Below the pieces are notes generated by a model. That model was not told where the DNA came from and did not search any database. It saw only the letters and a program-made list of their open reading frames with translations. The position numbers and the translations under genes were made by a program. A stretch of DNA of 64,000 nt from G958296245 sp963664035 (GTDB lineage: Bacteria > Chloroflexota > Dehalococcoidia > Lucifugimonadales > G958296245). The stretch is from NCBI GenBank assembly GCA_963664035.2, contig OY760867.2:744001-808000 (forward strand), written 5' to 3'. The first letter of the stretch is position 1. Each line of letters opens with the position of its first letter. This document shows, in pieces, positions 8,252-16,073 of the stretch.

Positions 8252-11200
8252 ATGACCGGACTCTTTGGGCGTCTGGCCACTGCGTGGCGGCAGATCGTGA
8301 AGCGGGGCCTCGCCCACTGGCGGCTGCTGTCGTCGGTCGTGCTGGGCGTGCTGCTTGCCTCGGCGATCATGGCCGGGACGGTCGTATACTTCGACGCGCT
8401 GCGGGAGGTGGCCCTCAAGAAGGCGCTGGCCGAGCACCCGCAGCGGGACCTCGATATTCTCATACAGGGCACGCGGGGGCCCACGTCGGCCGGCGAGTAC
8501 GAGAGGGTGCGCAGCGTCGCCACGGACCAGATCGATCAACGGGTCGCCTGGCTGCTGAGCGACCGGATTCACGCCGGCAAGTCCCAGACCTTCTTCCTGT
8601 CTGTCCCCGGGGAGGAAGCGGACGCGGGGCAGGACAACGCGCGGGCCTACTTCGCGTTCATGCCGAGGTTCGAGGAGAGCGTCTCCTACGCGTCGGGAGG
8701 GTCTCCGAGCGCGAGCGCCAGGAACGCGCCGGGCGGGCCGCTGGAGATAGAGGCGGCGGTGCCCTCGGAGGCTGCGCGGCTGTTCGGGCTGTCGGCAGGT
8801 GACAAGATGAGCGCCGTGCCGTTCTGGGACGACACGACCCCGCACGTGACGGTTACGATAAGCGGCGTCTTCGAGCGGGACGACCCGGACGCCGACATAT
8901 GGCAGCTGGAGAGCCGTGTGCTGCGCGCGGCGACGGGGCCGAGCTTCAGGACGCTGCCGTTCCACATCCCGCAGGAGACGTACCTGGACATCCTAGGGCC
9001 GTCGCTCAGGAAGCTGGACAGCACCTACGCCTGGCTGCTGGTCGTGGACACCGGGAAGGTGCATGCTCGCAACGCGCGTTCCACGCTGGTGACGCTGGTG
9101 ACGATGAACCGCTCGCTGGGGGCCGTGCTGTCCGGGTACTCCCAGGTCAGCAGGCTGGACGAGGTGCTGCGGGAGTACGAGCGTCGGCTCTTCTTCACGA
9201 AGCTGCCGATGTTCGTGGTGCTGGTGCTGATCGCCATCGTGATCCTGTACTACGTGACGACGCTATCGTCGCTGGTCGTGGAGGAGCGGCGGACCGAGAT
9301 CTCGCTGCTCCGCAGTCGGGGGGCGACGCCGACGCAGATACTGGCCGTCTTCGTGCTGGAGGGGCTGACCATAGCCGGGGTCGCCACCTTGCTGGGCCCC
9401 CTGATCGCGGCAACCGCCACCAGCCTGCTGGGGTACACGCCGGCGTTCTCGGACCTGACGGGCGGGGGACGGCTGGGCGTGGACGTGTCCCGGGGCGCGT
9501 ACATGATGAGCGCCTTGGGCGGCCTTCTGAGCTTCGCGGCGCTGATCGTGCCCGCGTTCCAGGCGTCGCGCATCGGCGTGACGCAGCAGCGGCAGGAGGC
9601 GGCGCGCCCGAGGAGCGTTCCCGCGTTCCAGCGGTACTATTTCGACGTTGGTCTGCTGGTGGTGGGCATCTTCCTGTTCCGGCAGCTCAGCGAGCAGGGC
9701 TCGGTGGTCGCCACGCGGCTTCTGGGCGACGTGGCGGTGGACCAGCTCCTGCTGGCGGTGCCGGGGTTGCTGCTGGTGGCCTCGGCGATGGTGTTGCTGC
9801 GGCTGTTCCCGCTGGTGCTGAACGTGGTGAGCAAGTTGCTGTCGGGGCTGCTGCCGGTTGGGATGATGATGGGCACGTGGCAGATGGCGCGCAACCCGAC
9901 CCACTACGCGCGGCTGTCGCTGCTGCTCATACTGACCGCCGGGTTGGGTATCTTCGCCGCGAGCTTTGGCGCTACGCTGGACAGGAGCTTCGAGGAGAGG
10001 GTGCTCTACTCCACTGGGAGCGACGTGAGGGTCGAGGGGGTCCGCGCCCTGGTAAGCCGGAGGGGGACGTTCACGCGGCCCGGGGAGGGGCCGCCGCGGC
10101 CGCCGTTGGAGGACGACTTCCAGCGGATGCCTGGGGTGGAGACGGCAAGCCCGATCCTTCGGGACCCGGGCAACGACCTGAGCCGCGGGCTGATCGGCGA
10201 CCGCTTCCACATGTTCGCCATGGACGCCTCGACGTTCGCGGACGTGGCCTGGTTCCGGGACGACTTCGCCGGCAAGCCGATGAGGTCGCTGCTGGACGAC
10301 CTGAGGGTGGCGGACCCTCCGGACGGCATACTGCTGCCCGAGGAGTCCTTCGCGATTGGCGCGACGCTGAAGGCGGACAGGCCGCACCCCAGCGTGCGGG
10401 TGACGGTGAGGGTGAGGAACGCCCAGAACCGGCACACGACCTACACGCTGGGGGCGCTGGAGTCCGCGGAGTGGGTGGACTTGAGGGCGAACCTGTCGAG
10501 GTCGGCGATCTCGCTGGACCCGACCCTGCCGGAGCGCATAGTCTCCCTGCGCATCCACGAACACCGGTCTCCCCAGCTCCAGGGCGGCTCGATCGTCATC
10601 GACAAGATCTGGGTGGAGACGCCCAGGGGGCGGGTGACGGTCGAGGCGTTCGACGACACCGAGGGTTGGAGCCTGCTGAAGGCCACGCCTCCGGCGGCGG
10701 CGGACGTTCTGCGGGCGGCGGACGTCAGCTTCGACGGCGGCCGGTCGGGTTCGGTGGTGTTCACCTGGACGCAGGGCGCGAGCCGAACGGCGCGCGGGAT
10801 ATTCGCGGGGTCCACGTGGGGGCCGATCCCGGTGCTTGCCAGCAGGGGGTACATGGCGGACACGGGCCACGCCGTCGGCGACACCTTCGAGGTGCTGTCG
10901 GGGCAGTACCGCGTCCCGGTCGAGATCGTGGACGTGGTGGACCTGTTCCCGACGATGACGCGGCTCGACGACAAGTACATGATCGCCGACCTGGAGTCGC
11001 TGACCCGGTTCTCCAACCTGGAGGCGCTCTACACGGAGTCGATACCGAACGAGGTATGGATATCGACGGAAACGTCGGGCGCCGAGCGCGAGCGGCTGCT
11101 CTACGCGATCGAGAGCTCCATCCTGTACCGGGTCAGGTCCGTTCACGACAGGGAGCAGGACCTCTCCCAGTCGGAGGCGGACCCCCTGGTCGAAGCAGGG

Positions 11201-11623
11201 TGGCGGGCGCTGCTGTTCGTAGCGTTCGGGGCGGTGCTGGTACTGAGCTGCGTGGGCTTCCTGGTACACTCTTACGTCTCGTTCAGGAACCGGCAAACTC
11301 AATTCGCGCTGCTCAGGACGGTGGGCTTCTCGATGAGACAGTTGATCATGATGGTGTGGCTGGAGCAGGCGCTGGTGATCGTGGCCGGAATGGCGCTGGG
11401 CACGTGGATGGGCGGCAGGCTTGGGGCGATCATAATGCCGTTCCTGGGGCATGACGATTGGGGGGCGCGGGTGGTGCCGCCGTTCGTGATGGAGACGAAC
11501 TGGGGGGCGCTGCTGCTGACCTACGCCGCCATGGCGCTGGTCTTCGCGGTGATCTCGCTTGGCATCATCTGGTTCGTGCAGAGGATATCGCTGCACCGGG
11601 TGCTCCGGCTTGGCGAGATGTAG
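8252..11623 (+). CDS. Giant FtsX-like ABC transporter permease (about 1123 aa), paralogue of the 3551 gene
   Basis: Second MacB/FtsX-type permease of the operon. An N-terminal helix (WRLLSSVVLGVLLASAIMAG-like, about residues 20-45) is followed by a periplasmic domain, an FtsX core starting near KLPMFVVLVLIAIVILYYV, a central membrane block, a second periplasmic domain and a C-terminal FtsX core (LLFVAFGAVLVLSCVGFLV, then FALLRTVGFSMRQLIMMVWLEQALVIVAG). The core sequences and the external FPTM segment match the 3551 permease, so the two probably form a heterodimer. I use ATG 8252; an in-frame TTG at 8228, preceded by GGGAG, would add eight residues. The ATPase gene follows after 14 bp. TAGAAT at 8177-8182 could be an internal -10 box, but it lacks a convincing -35. 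Confidence 0.84.
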   Translation: MTGLFGRLATAWRQIVKRGLAHWRLLSSVVLGVLLASAIMAGTVVYFDALREVALKKALAEHPQRDLDILIQGTRGPTSAGEYERVRSVATDQIDQRVAWLLSDRIHAGKSQTFFLSVPGEEADAGQDNARAYFAFMPRFEESVSYASGGSPSASARNAPGGPLEIEAAVPSEAARLFGLSAGDKMSAVPFWDDTTPHVTVTISGVFERDDPDADIWQLESRVLRAATGPSFRTLPFHIPQETYLDILGPSLRKLDSTYAWLLVVDTGKVHARNARSTLVTLVTMNRSLGAVLSGYSQVSRLDEVLREYERRLFFTKLPMFVVLVLIAIVILYYVTTLSSLVVEERRTEISLLRSRGATPTQILAVFVLEGLTIAGVATLLGPLIAATATSLLGYTPAFSDLTGGGRLGVDVSRGAYMMSALGGLLSFAALIVPAFQASRIGVTQQRQEAARPRSVPAFQRYYFDVGLLVVGIFLFRQLSEQGSVVATRLLGDVAVDQLLLAVPGLLLVASAMVLLRLFPLVLNVVSKLLSGLLPVGMMMGTWQMARNPTHYARLSLLLILTAGLGIFAASFGATLDRSFEERVLYSTGSDVRVEGVRALVSRRGTFTRPGEGPPRPPLEDDFQRMPGVETASPILRDPGNDLSRGLIGDRFHMFAMDASTFADVAWFRDDFAGKPMRSLLDDLRVADPPDGILLPEESFAIGATLKADRPHPSVRVTVRVRNAQNRHTTYTLGALESAEWVDLRANLSRSAISLDPTLPERIVSLRIHEHRSPQLQGGSIVIDKIWVETPRGRVTVEAFDDTEGWSLLKATPPAAADVLRAADVSFDGGRSGSVVFTWTQGASRTARGIFAGSTWGPIPVLASRGYMADTGHAVGDTFEVLSGQYRVPVEIVDVVDLFPTMTRLDDKYMIADLESLTRFSNLEALYTESIPNEVWISTETSGAERERLLYAIESSILYRVRSVHDREQDLSQSEADPLVEAGWRALLFVAFGAVLVLSCVGFLVHSYVSFRNRQTQFALLRTVGFSMRQLIMMVWLEQALVIVAGMALGTWMGGRLGAIIMPFLGHDDWGARVVPPFVMETNWGALLLTYAAMALVFAVISLGIIWFVQRISLHRVLRLGEM

Positions 11624-11637
11624 GGGGTAGTAGAGCT

Positions 11638-12528
11638 ATGGCAGCGAGCGCGAGGGAGCCGTACGTCGTCTGTCAGGACGTCTTCAAGATATACAAGATC
11701 GCGGACCTGGAGGTGGTCGCGCTGCGCGGCCTGGACCTCGTGGTGGACCGGGGCGAGGTCATCGCCATCGTCGGGGCCAGCGGCAGCGGCAAGACGTCGC
11801 TGCTGAACATACTGGCCGGCTACGACTCGCCGTCCGCGGGCAAGGTCAACGTCGGGCGCCACGACCTGCTCAGGATGTCGTCCAAGGACGTGGAGGACTA
11901 CCGGAGGAAGGAGGTCGGGTTCATCTGGCAGCAGACGAGCAGGAACCTGTTCCCCTACCTGACCGCGCTGGAGAACGTAGCGCTCCCGATGATGCTGACG
12001 AACCTGCCGAGCAAGGAGAGGCGGAAGCGCTCCGAGGAGCTTATCGAGCTCGTGGGGCTGTCGCACCGCGCGAACCACGCTCCGGACAAGCTGTCGGGCG
12101 GCGAGCAGCAGCGGGTTGCGATAGCGGTCGCGCTTGCCAACCACCCGCCGCTGCTGCTGGCGGACGAGCCGACGGGAGAGCTGGACGACGCGACGGCCTC
12201 GGAGATACTGGACCTGTTCGGCGACGTGAACCGGGAGCTCGACACGACTATCCTGATAGTCACCCACGACGCGGACATCGCCTACAAGGTCGGCAGGGTG
12301 GTGCTCATCAGGGACGGCAAGACGTCGGCGGAGATACGGCGGAAGGTCTCGCTGCGCCGGGTGGCGGGCAGGGCCGAGCGCGACGAGCCGCTGGAGGAGT
12401 TCACGCTGGTGGACGGCGCCGGCAGGGTCCAGATCCCTGGGCATTACCTGGACAAGCTGAAGATCAGAGAGCGGGCGAGGGTAGCCCTGGACGACGGCCA
12501 GGTGACCATCTCGCCGGGAGACGTATAG
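11638..12528 (+). CDS. ABC transporter ATP-binding protein with AbrB-like C-terminal extension
   Basis: A 296-residue nucleotide-binding subunit of the MacB/LolD class for the neighbouring FtsX permeases. Walker A is GASGSGKT (46-53), the Q-loop lies in IWQQT, the signature is LSGGEQQR (152-159), Walker B with the following D-loop is LLLADEPTGELD (172-183), and the H-loop is in VTHDAD. It is longer than typical family members (220-240 residues). After a basic linker, residues 253-296 read like a SpoVT/AbrB swapped-hairpin unit (DGAGRVQIP, then LDKLKIRERARV and a terminal VTISP). The start is ATG 11638; the frame is open further upstream but overlaps the permease gene. It follows the permease by 14 bp and precedes the second ATPase by 1 bp, so the genes are translationally linked. 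The AbrB resemblance is my pattern reading and unproven. Confidence 0.88.
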   Translation: MAASAREPYVVCQDVFKIYKIADLEVVALRGLDLVVDRGEVIAIVGASGSGKTSLLNILAGYDSPSAGKVNVGRHDLLRMSSKDVEDYRRKEVGFIWQQTSRNLFPYLTALENVALPMMLTNLPSKERRKRSEELIELVGLSHRANHAPDKLSGGEQQRVAIAVALANHPPLLLADEPTGELDDATASEILDLFGDVNRELDTTILIVTHDADIAYKVGRVVLIRDGKTSAEIRRKVSLRRVAGRAERDEPLEEFTLVDGAGRVQIPGHYLDKLKIRERARVALDDGQVTISPGDV

Positions 12529-12529
12529 A

Positions 12530-13243
12530 TTGAAGGGCCCCCGTAGAATCGTAGCAACCGTGGACCTGGAGCGCACCTACCGCCTGGAGGGAGAGGAGGT
12601 CTCGGCGCTTCGCGGCGTCAACCTGACGGTCCACCCCGGGCGGTTCATCGCCGTGGTGGGCAGGTCGGGGTCGGGCAAGACGACGCTGTTGAACCTGATG
12701 GCCGGGCTGGACAAGCCCTCGTCCGGACAGATCCTGTTCGAGGAGCGCGACCTGGCCGAGATGAGCGAGGCGGAGCTGACGGAGCTTCGGCGCCACAAGA
12801 TCGGCTTCGTCTTCCAGTCCTTCGGCCTTCTGCCGCTGCTGTCGGCGTACGAGAACGTGGAGCTGCCGCTCAGGATATCGGGGGTGGGCGCGCGGGAGAG
12901 GGACGAGCGCACGAGGGAGGCGCTCGCCATGGTGGGCCTGAGCCACAGGGCGAACCACAGGCCGTACGAGCTGTCCGGGGGCGAGCAGCAGAGGGTGGCC
13001 ATCTCGCGCGCCATAGTGACGCGGCCGGCGCTGCTGCTGGCGGACGAGCCGACGGGGGAGCTGGACTCGGTGAACGCCAAGGCGATCTTCGGCCTGTTCG
13101 AGGAGATGGTGCGCACCCAGAGCATTAGCGTGGTCGCGGCGACCCACGACTCGACGCTGCTGGAGATGGCGAACGAGGTGCTGGAGCTGCGCGACGGCGT
13201 CATCGCGGAGAAGGCGGACGTGGGGCTGCGGTATCGGAGTTGA
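12530..13243 (+). CDS. ABC transporter ATP-binding protein, MacB/LolD type
   Basis: A 237-residue cytoplasmic ATPase of usual family length. Walker A is GRSGSGKT (44-51), the Q-loop is in FVFQSF, the signature is LSGGEQQR, Walker B is LLLADEPTGELD, and the H-loop is in AATHDS. It starts at TTG 12530, one base after the stop of the first ATPase gene, so translation is almost certainly coupled. Two different ATPases next to two different permeases suggest an asymmetric transporter with paired ATPases, or two complexes made from one operon. It lacks the C-terminal extension of its neighbour. The gene closes the operon; the next gene starts 44 bp later and is unrelated. Confidence 0.9.
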   Translation: MKGPRRIVATVDLERTYRLEGEEVSALRGVNLTVHPGRFIAVVGRSGSGKTTLLNLMAGLDKPSSGQILFEERDLAEMSEAELTELRRHKIGFVFQSFGLLPLLSAYENVELPLRISGVGARERDERTREALAMVGLSHRANHRPYELSGGEQQRVAISRAIVTRPALLLADEPTGELDSVNAKAIFGLFEEMVRTQSISVVAATHDSTLLEMANEVLELRDGVIAEKADVGLRYRS

Positions 13244-13287
13244 GGCAAGACTGGCTCAGTTCCTGCCTTAGGTAGTTGAAGAGGCTC

Positions 13288-13506
13288 ATGAAGTACACTG
13301 TGGTAGTCGAAGAGGGCCCTACCAGCTTCGGCGCCTATGTTCCCGACCTCCCCGGTTGCGTTGCAGTAGGGGAAACCATCGAGGAAGTATCTGGCCTCAT
13401 ACGAGAGGCCATGGAAGCCCACTTGGACATGCTGGTTGAAGACGGCCTCCCGATCCCGGAGTCCAGGTCCTCGGCGCACCTGGTCGAGGTCGGCCAGCCT
13501 CAGTAG
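13288..13506 (+). CDS. HicB-like protein (solitary antitoxin-type domain)
   Basis: A 72-residue protein with the HicB/UPF0150 fold pattern: an N-terminal strand MKYTVVVEEG, the hallmark VPDLPGCVAVGETIEEV, then an amphipathic helix LIREAMEAHLDML. HicB proteins neutralise HicA mRNA interferases, and many also carry a DNA-binding tail. Here the C-terminus is short and no DNA-binding domain is visible. No HicA-like reading frame (a small dsRNA-binding protein with a Gly-Ser-His loop) exists on either side, so this is either an orphan antitoxin or one of the common solo HicB-like proteins. ATG 13288 is chosen over TTG 13276 because it begins the conserved first strand. Confidence 0.75.
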   Translation: MKYTVVVEEGPTSFGAYVPDLPGCVAVGETIEEVSGLIREAMEAHLDMLVEDGLPIPESRSSAHLVEVGQPQ

Positions 13507-13577
13507 TAGCTCCACGCGTGGTCCAAGCCGAGGTAGAAGGCGCCGGCGGTGTCGTAATGGGTCATGCGGCCTGCGGT
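13500..13577 (-). pseudogene. Tail remnant of an acyl-CoA-dehydrogenase-like gene
   Basis: Read on the minus strand from 13577 to a TGA at 13502-13500, this segment encodes GRMTHYDTAGAFYLGLD followed by HAWSYY and a stop. The same GRMTHYDTAGAFYLGLD string ends the intact gene at 20243-21412, where it is followed by PKSTYF. DNA identity over 13527-13568 is nearly complete apart from one base (gtcgtaatgg against gtcgtagtgg). Upstream on the minus strand the frame has no resemblance to the parent, so only the extreme 3' end survives. It overlaps the 3' end of the HicB-like gene by 7 bp. Confidence 0.75.
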
Positions 13578-13643
13578 CATGGCCCCTGTGGAAGGACGCG
13601 CCTCAATGGTTGGTAGGCCGAGTCGCGGCGGGCGGAACGGGTT

Positions 13644-14954
13644 GTGAATATCCTACAAGTGATTCACGGCTATCCGATGCGGTACAACGCAGGCTCCGAG
13701 GTCTATACCCAAGGCCTGGCCCAAGCGCTTGCCGAACGCCACGAGGTACACGTCTTCACGAGGCAGGAGAACGCCTTTCTCCCCGAGTATGCCACGCAGC
13801 GCGAGACCGACCCTTCCGACCCTCGGATCACTCTTCACGTCATCAACATGGCAAGGGCGCGGGACGGTTACCGCCACACCGCCGTCGACGCCGCCTTTGC
13901 CGGCCTGCTGGATGAGATTCGCCCCCAGGTCGTCCACGTCGGACACCTGAACCACCTGTCCACCTCGCTCGTGTTCGAGGCGAACGAGCGGCGGGTTCCC
14001 GTCGTGGTTACGCTGCACGACTACTGGCTGATGTGTCCGAGGGGCCAATTCATCCAGATGTATCCGCGGGACTCCGCGGACGTCTGGGCCGTCTGCGACG
14101 GGCAGGACGACAGGAAGTGCGCCGTCCGCTGCTACGCGCGCTACTTCTCGGGCAATGAGGATGAGTACGAGACGGACGCCGCCTACTGGACGGACTGGGT
14201 AGGCAGGCGCATGGGACACGTGCGCGAGGTGCGCGACGCGGTCGACATGTTCATTGCGCCGTCCAGGTATCTCCTGGGGCGGTTCAGAGACGACTTCGGG
14301 ATCCCCGGACGGAAACTCTCGTACCTCGACTACGGCTTCCACCGGCAGCGCATGGAGGGGCGGAGTAGAATACGGGGTGAGCCGTTCACGTTCGGCTACA
14401 TCGGCACACACATACCGGCGAAGGGTGTACACCATCTCATAGAGTCCTTTGGCAGCGTTTCCGGCAATTCCCGGCTCCGCATCTGGGGACGCCACAGGGG
14501 CGTGGAGACCGAGGGGCTGAAGGCGTTGGCGGGAAGCCTGGGCGGCTCCGCGGGCAGCCGCGTCGAGTGGATGGGCGAGTACAGGAACCAGGATATCGTT
14601 GCGGACGTGTTCAACCGCTGCGACGCTATCGTCGTACCTTCGATCTGGGCGGAGAACTCGCCCCTCGTCATTCACGAAGCGTTGCAGGCCAGGGTTCCCG
14701 TGATAACCGCCGACTACGGGGGGATGGCCGAGTACGTACACCACGAGCGAAACGGGCTGCTCTTCGCCCATCGCGACCCACGCTCCCTCGCCGAGCAGAT
14801 GCAGCGGTTGGCGGACGACCCGCAGCTAGCAATCAGACTGGGAAGAAGAGGCTACGCGCAGTCGGACGACGGGAACGTGCCCGACATGGTGGAGCACTCC
14901 CTTTCGGTGGAAAAGATATACGCCAGCCTGATCGATAGGGGCGAAGGAAGATGA
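13644..14954 (+). CDS. Glycosyltransferase, GT4 family (GT-B fold)
   Basis: A 436-residue cytoplasmic or membrane-peripheral glycosyltransferase that would move a sugar from a nucleotide donor to an unknown acceptor with retention of configuration. The N-terminal half begins NILQVIHGYPMRYNAGSEVYTQ, typical of GT4 acceptor domains with a Gly-rich loop. The C-terminal half has the donor-site segment IVVPSIWAENSPLVIHEAL, which supplies the E-x7-E motif, followed by a PVITADYGGMAEYV loop. Several Cys and Trp residues around 125-165 are not typical and may be a lineage insertion. The start is GTG 13644. Its stop overlaps the radical SAM start by 4 bp (ATGA), so the two are translated together. It is the first gene of a tight biosynthetic cluster; the product is unknown. 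Confidence 0.85.
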   Translation: MNILQVIHGYPMRYNAGSEVYTQGLAQALAERHEVHVFTRQENAFLPEYATQRETDPSDPRITLHVINMARARDGYRHTAVDAAFAGLLDEIRPQVVHVGHLNHLSTSLVFEANERRVPVVVTLHDYWLMCPRGQFIQMYPRDSADVWAVCDGQDDRKCAVRCYARYFSGNEDEYETDAAYWTDWVGRRMGHVREVRDAVDMFIAPSRYLLGRFRDDFGIPGRKLSYLDYGFHRQRMEGRSRIRGEPFTFGYIGTHIPAKGVHHLIESFGSVSGNSRLRIWGRHRGVETEGLKALAGSLGGSAGSRVEWMGEYRNQDIVADVFNRCDAIVVPSIWAENSPLVIHEALQARVPVITADYGGMAEYVHHERNGLLFAHRDPRSLAEQMQRLADDPQLAIRLGRRGYAQSDDGNVPDMVEHSLSVEKIYASLIDRGEGR

Positions 14955-16042
14955 GCGAACTCGCCGTCGAACAGCGGACAGCGCCGAAGGCAAGGCCGGC
15001 GGCGGCGAGCAGGGAACGGCCGGGGCCCTGGCGGATAACCTTCGACACGAATCCCGACGACTGCAACCTCCACTGCATCATGTGCGAGGACCATTCGCCC
15101 TACAGCTCGACCCAGAGAGACAGGCGGGAGGCGGGGCGTCCCAAGCGTCGCATGGACATCGACTTGATTCGCCGGGTCATGGAAGAGTCCCAGGGCACGG
15201 GGCTGCGCGAGATAATCCCTTCCACCATGGGCGAGCCCCTGCTCTACAGGCACTTCGATGAAATCCTGGACCTCTGCGCGGCGTATGGGGTCAAGCTGAA
15301 CCTGACGACCAACGGGACGTTTCCCCAGCGGGGCGCCAGGGCATGGGCCGAGCGGATCGTACCCGTTACGTCCGACGTGAAGGTGTCCTGGAACGGCGCG
15401 ACGAAAGGGACCCATGAGAACGTCATGCTGGGGTCGAACTGGGAGACGGTTCTCGAGAACGTTCGGGCTTTCATCGGCGTCAGGGACGCCCACGCGGAAA
15501 GCGGCGGCAACCGTTGCCGCGTGACGTTCCAGTTGACGTTCATGGAGATCAACGTGTCCGAGTTGCCCAGCATCGTGAAGCTGGCCGCCGAGCTCGGCGT
15601 GGACAGGGTGAAGGGACACCACCTGTGGGTACACTTCTCCCAGGTGCGTCGCCAGTCCATGCGGAGAAGCCCGGAGGCCATCGCCCGCTGGAACGCCATT
15701 GTTGATTCGGCGTACGAGGCGGCCGAGAGTCACAGGCTGCCGAACGGCGGCCGGGTGCTGCTGGAGAACATCTTCAGGTTGGACGAAAACGGTGAGGGGG
15801 ACATCGCCCCCGACGGAGAATGCCCGTTTCTCGGGCAGGAGGCGTGGGTGGCCTCCGACGGCAGATTCAACCCCTGCTGCGCCCCGGACGCGCTGCGCCG
15901 GACCCTGGGCTACTTCGGGAACGTCAACGACGCCAGCCTGTACGACATCTGGAAGAGCGCGGAGTACAGAGACCTCGAGGCGAATTACATGGAGAACGCG
16001 CTGTGCCGGGGCTGCAATATGCGAAAACCGGCGGCAGGATGA
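14951..16042 (+). CDS. Radical SAM protein with SPASM domain
   Basis: A 363-residue radical S-adenosylmethionine enzyme. Cysteines C38, C42 and C45 form the CxxxCxxC site for the 4Fe-4S cluster that cleaves SAM; a TMGEPLLY segment corresponds to the GGEP motif and LNLTTNGT to a barrel strand. The C-terminus is a SPASM-type region with further cysteines (ECPFLG, NPCCAPDA, LCRGCN), which would bind one or more auxiliary clusters. SPASM enzymes usually modify peptides, though some act on sugars or small molecules. The first 27 residues are a disordered Arg/Ala-rich leader. It overlaps the GT gene by 4 bp and lies 31 bp before the fusion gene. No precursor peptide gene is visible next to it. The substrate is unknown. 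Confidence 0.87.
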   Translation: MSELAVEQRTAPKARPAAASRERPGPWRITFDTNPDDCNLHCIMCEDHSPYSSTQRDRREAGRPKRRMDIDLIRRVMEESQGTGLREIIPSTMGEPLLYRHFDEILDLCAAYGVKLNLTTNGTFPQRGARAWAERIVPVTSDVKVSWNGATKGTHENVMLGSNWETVLENVRAFIGVRDAHAESGGNRCRVTFQLTFMEINVSELPSIVKLAAELGVDRVKGHHLWVHFSQVRRQSMRRSPEAIARWNAIVDSAYEAAESHRLPNGGRVLLENIFRLDENGEGDIAPDGECPFLGQEAWVASDGRFNPCCAPDALRRTLGYFGNVNDASLYDIWKSAEYRDLEANYMENALCRGCNMRKPAAG

Positions 16043-16073
16043 TTGGAGTGCAACCTGACGGCGGAGAAGCGGG

